NCBI GenBank assembly: GCA_964542435.1
Contig: CAZIVE010000057.1
Location: forward strand, 1 to 17,684
DNA: 17,684 nucleotides
Source of the DNA: CAZIVE01 sp964542435
GTDB lineage: Bacteria > Bacteroidota > Bacteroidia > Bacteroidales > Tannerellaceae
Direction of reading: 5' to 3'
Position numbers and translations under genes: made by a program. Shown piece by piece: positions 6,147-13,521 of this stretch (its first letter is position 1; each line of letters starts with the position of its first letter). The notes below the pieces were generated by a model. It saw nothing but the letters and a program-made list of their open reading frames with translations. It did not search any database and had not been told where the DNA came from.

Positions 6147-8825
6147 ATGTACAAAGGATTGGTGTTGATGATCGTTTTCCTGGGTTATGCATTAGGTGCA
6201 TTTGCTCAGGTAAAGGACACTACAGAGGTTGATGCGACAGATACGACAGCAAAGGTGCCGACTATTTCCTATTCGTTGGCTCCCAAGAAGTACAAGATTG
6301 CTAATATCAAGGTTTCTGGAGCAAAGAATTATGATGATTTTGTGCTGATTGGTTTTTCCGGACTTTCCGTTGGCGACGAGATTACAGTCCCCGGCGAGCA
6401 GGTGACGTCAGCTGTCAAACGTTTTTGGAAACATGGTCTGTTTTCCGATGTGAAGATCCTTGCCGACAAGGTCGAAGGTGATTCTATCTGGCTGTCCATT
6501 CAACTGAAACAACGCCCGCGTATCTCTCAGATTAATTATATTGGCATCAAGAAGGGTGAACGTCAGGACCTGGAAAACAAACTGGGTCTAAAGAAAGGAT
6601 ATCAGGTGACGCCGAATGTCATCGACCGTACCCGGACGCTCATCAAAAACTATTACGACGGCAAAGGCTATAAGAATGTCAAGATTGATATCGATCAGAA
6701 AGATGATGTCTCGAACGATGGCGAGGTGATTGTAGATATCAACATCGACAAGAATAAGAAGACGAGGATCCACCGTATTTACTTCGAAGGCAATGAGGCT
6801 TTGCCGGCTCTCACCTTAAAGAAGGCGATGAAGAAGACCAACGAGAAGTTTAGTTTGAAGAACGACTGGAAGGCCAGTATCCTAGAGATGTTCAGTACAA
6901 AGAAATTTACCAGTGAGGAATATAAGAAAGATAAGGACAATCTGATCAGTAAATACAACGAGTATGGTTATCGTGATGCTGCATTGCTTTCAGATACCGT
7001 CGTTCCTTTTAATGACAAGAAAGTCGATATCCATTTGAAGATAAGCGAAGGAGACAAGTACTATCTGAGAAGCATCAACTTTGTCGGCAATACCAAATAT
7101 GCAACCGATTATCTGTCGGCCGTTTTGGGCATGAAGGCAGGTGATGTTTACAACCAGAAGAAACTCGGTGAACGTTTGACCTCTGATGACGATGCCGTTT
7201 CCAATGTTTATTTCAACAACGGTTATCTGTTCTTTAATGCCGATCCTGTTGAGGTGGATGTCGATAACGATTCCATCAATCTCGAGATTCGTATTCAGGA
7301 AGGACCTCAGGCAACTATCAATCGTATCATCATCAATGGTAATGACCGACTCTATGAAGACATCGTTCGTCGTGAGCTGCGTACCAAACCTGGAGAGTTG
7401 TTCAGTCGTGAAGATTTGATGCGTTCTATCCGTGAGTTGGCTCAGATGGGACACTTCGATCCGGAGAAAATGGATCCGAAGCCGATTCCCGATGCCGAGA
7501 ACGGAACGGTTGATATCCAGTACAACCTTACATCCAAGGCCAACGATCAGGTCGAGCTTTCAGCAGGCTGGGGACAGACAGGTGTAATTGGACGATTGAG
7601 CTTTAAGTTCACCAACTTCTCCATGAAGAACTTCCTCCATCCGAAGACGTACAAAGGCATCATTCCTCAGGGCGAAGGCCAGACATTGACCGTGAGTGCA
7701 CAGACCAATGGTCGCTACTATCAGTCATATAGTATCTCCTTCCTTGATCCGTGGTTCGGTGGCAAACGTCCGAACAGCTTCAATGTAAGTGCATACTTCT
7801 CTAAGATGACGGACGTCAGCAGCAACTATCTGAGCAACTATTCCAACTATTATAACCCATACAGTTATTATGGTTCTTATGGTGGCTATGGAAGTTATGG
7901 CTATGGTAACTACGGCTATGGTAACAGCTATGCAGCTGCGTACGATGCCAGCAAGTATATGATCATGTTCGGAGCATCGGTAGGCTATGGCAAACGACTC
8001 AACTGGCCGGATGACTATTTCTCATTCATGGCAACGTTCAACTATCAGCTCTATAAGATGCAGGATTGGGATTACTTCCTGGTCAACAACGGAACCAGCC
8101 ACAGCTTGAACCTCGAACTTGTATTGGAACGTAACTCCATAGATAACCCTCTGTACACACGTCGTGGATCAACCTTCGACTTATCCGTAGCCGCTACGCC
8201 TCCTTATTCATCGTGGGACGGAAAGGACTATAAGAATATGACGAGCACCGATCCGGACAAGTATCACATGATCGAGTATCACAAATGGAAGTTCAAGGCA
8301 AAGATCTTCTCTCCGTTGGCACCTCTTACGGTGAAACGTACGCCGGTGTTGATGACGCGTGTGGAATATGGATTCCTCGGTTCGTATAACAAATATAAGA
8401 AATCTCCATTCGAGACCTATTATATGGGTGGTGATGGTATGACCGGTTATTCCGGCGCTTATGCACAGGAGACCATCGGACTCCGCGGATATGAAAACGG
8501 TAGTATCGCAGGTAATGGCGGTTACAACTCTTACGGTTATGCATATTCCCGTTTGTCCATGGAACTTCGTTATCCGTTCATCATGGAAACCTCTTCTACC
8601 ATCTACGGATTGGTATTTGCTGAGGCCGGAAATGCATGGACGACTCTCAAGGACTTCAGCCCGTTCGATCTGAAACGTTCGGCCGGTGTCGGCGTACGTA
8701 TCTATCTGCCAATGATTGGTCTGATGGGTATCGACTGGGGCTATGGATTTGATGCTCCGAATTACGGATCCACAGAAAAACGAAGCGGAAGCAATTTCCA
8801 CTTCATCATCGGTCAGGAATTCTAA
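6147..8825 (+). CDS. bamA: Outer membrane protein assembly factor BamA (Omp85 family)
   Basis: An 892-residue Omp85 protein, the core of the BAM machine that folds and inserts beta-barrels into the outer membrane. A signal peptide ends at about residue 20 (GAFAQ). A Thr/Asp-rich linker is followed by about five POTRA domains (roughly 47-123, 126-204, 207-303, 306-387, 389-465) and a C-terminal barrel (about 466-892) ending in Phe. The conserved loop-6 motif is present as LRGY (779-782), and the last strands show VGVGVRIYLPMIGLMGIDWG. An unusual Gly/Tyr/Ser/Asn-rich insertion lies at about 557-597. It follows uppS by 14 bp and is followed by two OmpH/Skp chaperone genes, its functional partners. 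Length exceeds E. coli BamA (810), partly from the insertion. Confidence 0.96.
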   Translation: MYKGLVLMIVFLGYALGAFAQVKDTTEVDATDTTAKVPTISYSLAPKKYKIANIKVSGAKNYDDFVLIGFSGLSVGDEITVPGEQVTSAVKRFWKHGLFSDVKILADKVEGDSIWLSIQLKQRPRISQINYIGIKKGERQDLENKLGLKKGYQVTPNVIDRTRTLIKNYYDGKGYKNVKIDIDQKDDVSNDGEVIVDINIDKNKKTRIHRIYFEGNEALPALTLKKAMKKTNEKFSLKNDWKASILEMFSTKKFTSEEYKKDKDNLISKYNEYGYRDAALLSDTVVPFNDKKVDIHLKISEGDKYYLRSINFVGNTKYATDYLSAVLGMKAGDVYNQKKLGERLTSDDDAVSNVYFNNGYLFFNADPVEVDVDNDSINLEIRIQEGPQATINRIIINGNDRLYEDIVRRELRTKPGELFSREDLMRSIRELAQMGHFDPEKMDPKPIPDAENGTVDIQYNLTSKANDQVELSAGWGQTGVIGRLSFKFTNFSMKNFLHPKTYKGIIPQGEGQTLTVSAQTNGRYYQSYSISFLDPWFGGKRPNSFNVSAYFSKMTDVSSNYLSNYSNYYNPYSYYGSYGGYGSYGYGNYGYGNSYAAAYDASKYMIMFGASVGYGKRLNWPDDYFSFMATFNYQLYKMQDWDYFLVNNGTSHSLNLELVLERNSIDNPLYTRRGSTFDLSVAATPPYSSWDGKDYKNMTSTDPDKYHMIEYHKWKFKAKIFSPLAPLTVKRTPVLMTRVEYGFLGSYNKYKKSPFETYYMGGDGMTGYSGAYAQETIGLRGYENGSIAGNGGYNSYGYAYSRLSMELRYPFIMETSSTIYGLVFAEAGNAWTTLKDFSPFDLKRSAGVGVRIYLPMIGLMGIDWGYGFDAPNYGSTEKRSGSNFHFIIGQEF
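7815..7937 (+). repeat. Gly/Tyr-rich repeat segment inside bamA
   Basis: This part of bamA encodes about 40 residues made almost entirely of Tyr, Gly, Ser and Asn, with units such as YGSYGGYGSYGYGNYGYGN. At DNA level GGCTATGGTAAC occurs exactly twice (7899-7910 and 7914-7925, 15-bp period), and TATGG units repeat across the stretch, so length change by replication slippage is plausible. It falls between predicted barrel strands, so it is probably an extracellular loop. Confidence 0.75.
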
Positions 8826-8870
8826 TTACTAAATAATATGAATAAATGGAGGATGATTTAACCTTGCGGT

Positions 8871-8878
8871 TATATTTG
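8871..8878 (+). promoter_or_regulatory. Possible -7 element upstream of the first ompH/skp gene
   Basis: TATATTTG fits TAnnTTTG and lies 29 bases before the ATG at 8908, within the 82-bp gap after bamA. No TTG is found at the usual -33 spacing, so it may be a weak internal promoter supplementing read-through from bamA. No hairpin terminator is visible after bamA. Confidence 0.4.
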
Positions 8879-8907
8879 CGTCTGATATTATAAAATCACA
8901 AAAGTAT

Positions 8908-9423
8908 ATGAAAAGAATTATTGCCATTAGCTGTTTTATGTTGCTCTGCTCGCTCTCTGGGTTTGCCCAGAAGTATGCCCTTATTGACATGGAATATATT
9001 CTCAAGAATATTCCGGCTTATGAAATGACAAATGAGCAACTCACGCAAGTCTCCAAAAAATGGCAAAGCGAAGTCGAAGCCATTCAGCAAGAGGCTCAGA
9101 ACATGTACAAGACCTATCAGAGCGATCTCGTTTTCCTCTCAGCCGAGATGAAGACCAAACGCGAAGAGGAGATTGTAAAGAAGGAACAGGAAGCCACAGA
9201 TCTTAAACGTAAGTATTTTGGCTCCGAAGGAGAACTTTTCAAGAAACGTGAGAGCCTTATGAAACCTATCCAGGACGAGATTTACAATGCCGTGAAGGAG
9301 TTATCGGAGGAAAAAGGCTATCAGTTGGTCATTGATAGAGCCTCAGCCATGAGCATCATCTTCGCTTCACCGAAGATCGATATCAGCGATGAAGTTCTTA
9401 TCAAGTTAGGTTATTCAAAATAA
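8908..9423 (+). CDS. OmpH/Skp family periplasmic chaperone, first copy
   Basis: A 171-residue secreted protein with a signal peptide ending at about residue 21 (SGFAQ), then the OmpH-type opening beta-strand (KYALIDMEYILKNIPAY), a long Lys/Glu/Gln-rich coiled-coil region (about 45-125), and a closing strand region (GYQLVIDRAS). This is the Skp layout: a small trimer core with helical arms that hold unfolded outer-membrane proteins in the periplasm for delivery to BamA. It lies directly downstream of bamA and 72 bp upstream of a paralogue, the same paired arrangement as in P. gingivalis. The two copies differ strongly in the arms, so they may have separate clients. Confidence 0.92.
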   Translation: MKRIIAISCFMLLCSLSGFAQKYALIDMEYILKNIPAYEMTNEQLTQVSKKWQSEVEAIQQEAQNMYKTYQSDLVFLSAEMKTKREEEIVKKEQEATDLKRKYFGSEGELFKKRESLMKPIQDEIYNAVKELSEEKGYQLVIDRASAMSIIFASPKIDISDEVLIKLGYSK

Positions 9424-9428
9424 TTGCT

Positions 9429-9455
9429 TACATTTGTGCGCTTTAGAAAGAGCGC
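9429..9455 (+). promoter_or_regulatory. Possible -7 element and 5' hairpin between the two ompH genes
   Basis: TACATTTG (9429-9436) fits the Bacteroidota -7 consensus. It is followed at once by an inverted repeat with a 7-bp stem and AGAA loop (9438-9455, arms GCGCTTT and AAGAGCGC with one G-T pair). No T-run follows the hairpin, so it is not a standard terminator; it could protect the 5' or 3' end of separate ompH transcripts. There is no clear -33 element. Confidence 0.35.
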
Positions 9456-9495
9456 CAAAGACACGGATTAATAACATGTAATTATAAAAAGTAAA

Positions 9496-9996
9496 ATGAA
9501 GAGACTAATTATCTTATTGTTCATGATTCTCCCGTTGGGAGTTTTTGCTCAAGATCTGAGTAAAATTGCTTACGTCAATACGCAGGAAGTATTCAATGCG
9601 ATGCCCGAAGTTGCTGCTATGCAGAAACAGTTGAATGATTTGAATACGAATTATCAGACGGAGCTGAAAAAGATGCAGGACGAATATCAGAAGAAATATT
9701 CTGATTATGTTCAGCAGCAAGATTCTCTTACTGAGAATATCAAATTGAGACGCCAACAGGAAATTCAGGACATTCAGAGCCGTATCGATAACTTTATCCA
9801 GGTCGCTCAGCAGGATGTTCAGAAGAAACAGCAGGAACTGCTCCAGCCTATTCAGACAAAGATTCAGACCGCTATCAAATCTGTTGGTGACGAGAAGGGT
9901 TATACCTATATCATTGATCCCGCAGCTTTGCTTTTCACCGCTCCATCAGCTGTTAATGCTACAGCCTTTGTCAAGACGAAGCTTGGATTGAAATAG
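9496..9996 (+). CDS. OmpH/Skp family periplasmic chaperone, second copy
   Basis: A 166-residue paralogue of the preceding gene. The signal peptide ends near residue 19 (LGVFAQ). The first strand is LSKIAYVNTQEVFNAMPE, followed by a Gln/Lys/Asp-rich coiled coil (about 38-125, many QQ and KK pairs) and the C-terminal strand GYTYIIDPA that closes the Skp core. It is closer than the first copy to the usual OmpH consensus (KIAYVNTQEV). It probably acts with BamA as a holdase for nascent barrel proteins. It ends the envelope block: a strong hairpin terminator starts 33 bp after its stop. Confidence 0.93.
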   Translation: MKRLIILLFMILPLGVFAQDLSKIAYVNTQEVFNAMPEVAAMQKQLNDLNTNYQTELKKMQDEYQKKYSDYVQQQDSLTENIKLRRQQEIQDIQSRIDNFIQVAQQDVQKKQQELLQPIQTKIQTAIKSVGDEKGYTYIIDPAALLFTAPSAVNATAFVKTKLGLK

Positions 9997-10028
9997 CAAA
10001 TTTCTCTATTGAAATAATAGTTTTAAGT

Positions 10029-10076
10029 TGTCCCTTATCAATTCAATCGTTGATAAGGGACAGTTTTAATTTTTAT
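10029..10076 (+). terminator. Rho-independent terminator after the bamA-ompH block
   Basis: A perfect 13-bp inverted repeat (10029-10041 with 10050-10062, arms TGTCCCTTATCAA and TTGATAAGGGACA) encloses an 8-base loop and is followed by a T-rich tail (GTTTTAATTTTTA). It lies between ompH and murI. With only about 8 bases between tail and murI ATG, and no promoter visible there, murI transcription probably depends on read-through or on a start upstream of the hairpin. Confidence 0.9.
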
Positions 10077-10083
10077 ACATACG

Positions 10084-10932
10084 ATGGCAAACGAGAAGTT
10101 TTCAGCAGCTCCCGGACCGATTGGTATCTTTGATTCAGGTTACGGCGGCCTTACGATATTCGACAAGATCCGTTCTTTGATGCCCGATTACGATTATGTC
10201 TATCTGGGCGATAATGCACGTGCTCCTTATGGACCTCGTTCGTTCGAGATTGTCTATGAATTTACACGTGAAGCTGTGAAATGGCTTTTCCATTCGGGTT
10301 GTCAACTTGTCATCCTCGCTTGCAATACGGCGTCGGCTAAAGCACTTCGTTCCCTTCAGCAGAACGATCTCCCCGATTGGGATCCGCAGCGCCGTGTTTT
10401 GGGCGTGATCCGCCCGACCGTTGAGGTGGTTGATCAGCTTAGCCGGACGAAGCACGTCGGCGTGCTTGGTACAGCTGGAACAATTGCCTCTCATTCTTAT
10501 GAACTCGAAATCGGGAAGCTTTTTCCCAATATCCGTGTGACGGGCAAGGCTTGTCCGATGTGGGTTCCGCTCGTCGAATACAATGAATATGCCTCTGACG
10601 GTGCTGATTATTTCATTCAGAAATATATCAACGAACTGATGAACATGGATCCGAAAATCGACACCATCATTCTGGGTTGTACGCATTATCCTTTGCTGAT
10701 GAATAAAATCCGCAAATACTTACCTGAAGGTGTAAATATGTTTTCTCAAGGCGAGTATGTCGCTACCAGTTTGGTCGATTATCTGAAACGCCATTCTGAT
10801 CTTGAAAGTCGTTTGACACGCGGTGGACGTCAGTTCTTCTTTACAACAGAGTCAGCGGAGAAGTTCTCATCCACAGCTTCTGTTTTCTTGAGTAATCCAA
10901 TTCACGTGCAGCAAGTCTCCATTGATGAATGA
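10084..10932 (+). CDS. murI: Glutamate racemase MurI
   Basis: A 282-residue cofactor-independent racemase converting L- to D-glutamate for peptidoglycan stem peptides. The catalytic features are all present: FDSGYGG with Asp17, LGDNARAPYG (41-50), ACNTAS with catalytic Cys80, and GCTHYPLL with catalytic Cys199 and His201. Length is normal. The start at 10084 gives a short leader before the GIFDSG strand. It sits just after a strong terminator and shares an ATGA overlap with the downstream GNAT gene. A murI next to the bamA-ompH block fits an envelope-biogenesis cluster. Confidence 0.96.
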   Translation: MANEKFSAAPGPIGIFDSGYGGLTIFDKIRSLMPDYDYVYLGDNARAPYGPRSFEIVYEFTREAVKWLFHSGCQLVILACNTASAKALRSLQQNDLPDWDPQRRVLGVIRPTVEVVDQLSRTKHVGVLGTAGTIASHSYELEIGKLFPNIRVTGKACPMWVPLVEYNEYASDGADYFIQKYINELMNMDPKIDTIILGCTHYPLLMNKIRKYLPEGVNMFSQGEYVATSLVDYLKRHSDLESRLTRGGRQFFFTTESAEKFSSTASVFLSNPIHVQQVSIDE

Positions 10933-11438
10933 ACGGTTGTTTTGAAATGACGATAGAAGTAAGAAAATTCCGCAAAGAAGATTTACCGCAAATGGTATTT
11001 ATCTGGAACGAAGTGGTGGAAGAAGGAATCGCCTTCCCGCAGCTTGATCTTTTGGATAATGTTACGGGCGAATCATTCTTCGCCGCACAAACCTATTCGG
11101 GTGTCGCCGTTGATGCAGACACAAATAAAATTTACGGACTTTATATCCTGCATCCCAACAATATCGGACGTGTCGGCCATATCGCAAATGCAAGTTATGC
11201 AGTCAGCTCGGAGAGCCGAGGACTTCATGTGGGTGAAAAACTGGTAAAAGACTGTCTGCTTCAGGCCAAGCTTGCTGGTTTCACTTTGATGCAGTTCAAT
11301 GCTGTGGTTGCTACCAACATTCACGCTCGTCATCTTTACGAGCGTTTAGGCTTCCATCAGCTAGGCATCATTCCCGGAGGTTTCTTGATGAAAGACGGGC
11401 ATTATGAAGATATTTGCCTTTATTATATAGAGCTTTAA
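10929..11438 (+). CDS. GNAT family N-acetyltransferase
   Basis: A 169-residue protein with the GNAT fold. The N-terminal strand (TIEVRKFRKEDLPQM) is typical, and the acetyl-CoA-binding motif A is visible as SRGLHVGEKLVKDCL (96-110), in which the usual middle Gly of R-x-x-G-x-G is His100. The C-terminal NIHARHLYERLGFHQLG (130-146) is the standard motif B region. The substrate cannot be predicted. The ATG at 10929 overlaps the murI stop (ATGA), favouring coupled translation; a second ATG at 10947 would remove six residues and gives an equally typical N-terminus. Confidence 0.9.
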   Translation: MNGCFEMTIEVRKFRKEDLPQMVFIWNEVVEEGIAFPQLDLLDNVTGESFFAAQTYSGVAVDADTNKIYGLYILHPNNIGRVGHIANASYAVSSESRGLHVGEKLVKDCLLQAKLAGFTLMQFNAVVATNIHARHLYERLGFHQLGIIPGGFLMKDGHYEDICLYYIEL

Positions 11439-11660
11439 AGCAATTCTAAAAGCCGACAATAATTCATACTTCTTTGATATACGGATTACTCCTCTGAGCA
11501 AAACGAGTAGGGGAAAGACTCTCGTAAAGGACTTTTGTGTGTGCTTAGTTCAAAAAAAGGTCTCTGAAAGCAGTTTGGCTCAGAGCAAGAAAAAGGAAGA
11601 GAACGGATTTTTACAGCATCACTAGTCCTCTGACTTACGTCAATCGCTTCATTCCAAACT
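11439..11660. other. Intergenic region between convergent genes
   Basis: 222 bases between the stops of the GNAT gene (plus) and the yccF-like gene (minus). I find no credible coding frame or tRNA. CTCTGA-type words recur: CTCTGAGC at 11492-11499, CTCTGA at 11562-11567, and the complement GCTCAGAG at 11578-11585. The last two form the minus-strand terminator described separately. No plus-strand terminator for the GNAT gene is evident; ACGAG/CTCGT (about 11502-11525) gives only a weak stem. Confidence 0.6.
11552..11585 (-). terminator. Probable Rho-independent terminator of the yccF-like operon
   Basis: Read on the minus strand: CTCTGA-GC, a six-base loop, GC-TT-TCAGAG (a stem with a two-base bulge), then ACC and a run of seven T. 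It lies about 75 bases beyond the yccF-like stop. The three bases between stem and T-run make it slightly imperfect, but on the plus strand no T-run follows, so the orientation is clear. Confidence 0.6.
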
Positions 11661-12029
11661 TTAATTGATATTCTTTCCGAATGGAGTCAAGGCCAGGCCG
11701 GCCAATTTGAAGTGCTGCATGCCGAACGGTATTCCAATAATCGTGATGCAAAAGAGAACACCGAAGGCAAGGTGCGTCAGGCAAATCCAGATGCCTCCGA
11801 TGCAAATCCAGATCACATTCATGATGACATTGAGGCACCCGCCACTGCTGCCGTCGTCTGTGACTGTCGTTCCAAACGGCCACAAGGCGACCATCGCAAG
11901 CTTCAAAGTCTGAAACCCGAAGGGAATTCCGATGATTGTGCAACAGAGCAGAAAACTCGATATGACATATTCCACGCAGGTGATGATGCCTCCGAAGAGC
12001 ATCCATATAATGTTCCCTATCAGTTTCAT
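11661..12029 (-). CDS. YccF domain-containing inner-membrane protein
   Basis: A 122-residue, very hydrophobic protein with two copies of the YccF (DUF307) unit: TIIGIPFGFQTLKLAMVALWPFG from residue 31 and TIIGIPFGMQHFKLAGLALTPFG from residue 96, each preceded by hydrophobic transmembrane stretches. A Gly/Ser/Asp linker (about 54-65) separates the halves. The family is widespread and of unknown function. E. coli YccF (148 aa) has the same internal duplication, so this copy looks complete. It begins nine bases after the M23 peptidase stop on the same strand and is probably co-transcribed with it. Confidence 0.9.
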   Translation of the reverse strand: MKLIGNIIWMLFGGIITCVEYVISSFLLCCTIIGIPFGFQTLKLAMVALWPFGTTVTDDGSSGGCLNVIMNVIWICIGGIWICLTHLAFGVLFCITIIGIPFGMQHFKLAGLALTPFGKNIN

Positions 12030-12038
12030 GGCTTTATA

Positions 12039-13316
12039 TTATTTATGATTCTTCAGATAGTCGCGATGCAGAGTCTCAAATTCTTTCAGAACACGGTTCT
12101 TTGTGATTTTGAAACTGTCTAGTTCTGCTCGACTTATAGGAGTCGAAGGCGGAGCTTGGATATGCAGCGGATTGATGGCTGTACCGTTTTTATAAACGCG
12201 GAAGTCGAGGTGCGGACCTGTAGCAAGTCCGGTAGCGCCAACATAGCCGATGATTTGGCCTTGTGACACGTGACTGCCTTTGCGGATGCCTTTGGCATAA
12301 CGGCTCATGTGCATGTATGAAGTCTCGTACGAGCCGCTGTGACGTATGCGCAGGGAATTACCTCCGCCGTTCATCCACCCTTTGAAGGTGATGGTTCCAT
12401 CGCCGATGCTCTTGATGGGCGTCCCTTTTGGAGCGGCATAATCCACGCCATGATGAGGACGATAGATTTTCAGAATCGGGTGGAATCGGGCATTGGTGAA
12501 GCGAGACGTAATGCGGAAGTAGTCGAGAGGAGCTTTGAGAAATGCTTTTCGAAGTGCTTGTCCATTCTCGTCGTAGAATACCTGTTCCCCGTTTTGCATG
12601 AACGGAATAGCCACATATCGTTTTCCGTCGTGGTTGAATATAGCCCCTTCGATGGATGAAATATCCAATTCGGTCGTATCATCGATGCAAGCTTGATTGT
12701 AGATCACCTGGAAAGAATCGCCCTCCTTGATGTCGAAGAAATCGATCTGCCATGCGAAGACTTCACTTAGTTTGATGGCCAGCAGCGGATCGGCACCGCT
12801 CTCGTTGATGACGTCCCACAGCGTGCTGCTGATAGTACCTTCTGCATAATTGCGGTGCAGGTTGATGAATTTGCTGTATTCGTAGGCGTATAGTGTGTCA
12901 CGTGTGAAGTCGATGACGGCGAAGTCGGTTACGGATTTGGCAAAGGCAATGAATCGGATTTCCGGATCGTCACCGGTTGTCTCGAAAGTGTAGTATTTCA
13001 TTCCTGCTTGTAACTTACGCGGATCCAGAATGTCTTTCGTTACATTTTTGATGCTGTCTGTCATCTGAGGAGAGAATCCGAGGTCAGCAAAGATAGTGGC
13101 TGGGCTGTCTCCACGTTCCAGCGTGTTTTCGTTGACGTTGAATGTATCGATATTAATTCCGAACGCATAGATGTGTCGTGCTGTATCTACCCATTGGACG
13201 TTGATGTCTTCGTCGTTTGCATGCTGTGTTTTCTTGCAAGAAAAGCATGTGAGTAATGAGAAAAAGAGGATGACAAAAGGGATAGTCCTCTGTATGTTTT
13301 GCTTTGTGTAATTCAT
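12039..13316 (-). CDS. M23 family metallopeptidase lipoprotein
   Basis: A 425-residue predicted lipoprotein: a hydrophobic signal ends in LLTCFSC, with lipidation probably at Cys27. Residues about 47-265 resemble the N-terminal domains of Csd3/ShyA-like endopeptidases, which regulate access to the active site. The M23 (LytM) domain spans about 268-386: HHGVD gives His288 and Asp292 (zinc ligands), YMHMS gives His336, and GPHLDFRV gives His369, with Asp371 where HxH usually has its second His. The likely role is cleavage of peptidoglycan cross-links. The open frame extends upstream to 13436, but that part looks noncoding; the ATG at 13316 gives the lipoprotein signal. It is followed by the yccF-like gene. 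Function is likely, activity unproven given Asp371. Confidence 0.9.
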   Translation of the reverse strand: MNYTKQNIQRTIPFVILFFSLLTCFSCKKTQHANDEDINVQWVDTARHIYAFGINIDTFNVNENTLERGDSPATIFADLGFSPQMTDSIKNVTKDILDPRKLQAGMKYYTFETTGDDPEIRFIAFAKSVTDFAVIDFTRDTLYAYEYSKFINLHRNYAEGTISSTLWDVINESGADPLLAIKLSEVFAWQIDFFDIKEGDSFQVIYNQACIDDTTELDISSIEGAIFNHDGKRYVAIPFMQNGEQVFYDENGQALRKAFLKAPLDYFRITSRFTNARFHPILKIYRPHHGVDYAAPKGTPIKSIGDGTITFKGWMNGGGNSLRIRHSGSYETSYMHMSRYAKGIRKGSHVSQGQIIGYVGATGLATGPHLDFRVYKNGTAINPLHIQAPPSTPISRAELDSFKITKNRVLKEFETLHRDYLKNHK

Positions 13317-13512
13317 GATTTTGATAATAACGGTGACGAAGATAGTATAAACCGAAAGCAAAGGAAAAATCTCCCCTCTGCTTTTAGCTTTTTTTATGCT
13401 GAACCGCGTCGTTTCTAACATTTTGCAGGATTTCAAGTTGCCTTAGAAAATCTTTCCCTATCTTTACCCGACAATTGACTATATAGCCGATCTCGATGGT
13501 AGGATTTATTAA
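13317..13512. other. Intergenic region upstream of the M23 gene
   Basis: About 200 bases between the divergent M23 gene (minus) and the remnant ORF (plus). On the minus strand 13384-13355 forms a 10-bp stem (AAAGCAGAGG with CCTTTGCTTT, one G-T pair) and a 10-base loop; on the plus strand the same pair is an A-C mismatch, so the structure favours minus-strand RNA. It lies about 40 bases before the M23 start and could be a leader hairpin. On the plus strand TTG (13438-13440) and TATCTTTA (13459-13466), 18 bases apart, make a weak Bacteroidota-type promoter for the remnant and exonuclease. Confidence 0.45.
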
Positions 13513-13521
13513 TTGAAGCGT

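Noticed and set aside
8208..8801. 197-residue minus-strand ORF
   Set aside because: Antisense to the conserved end of the bamA barrel, with no family likeness.
13317..13436. N-terminal extension of the M23 peptidase to 13436
   Set aside because: The extension places 40 residues ahead of a good lipoprotein signal peptide; ATG 13316 gives the normal N-terminus.
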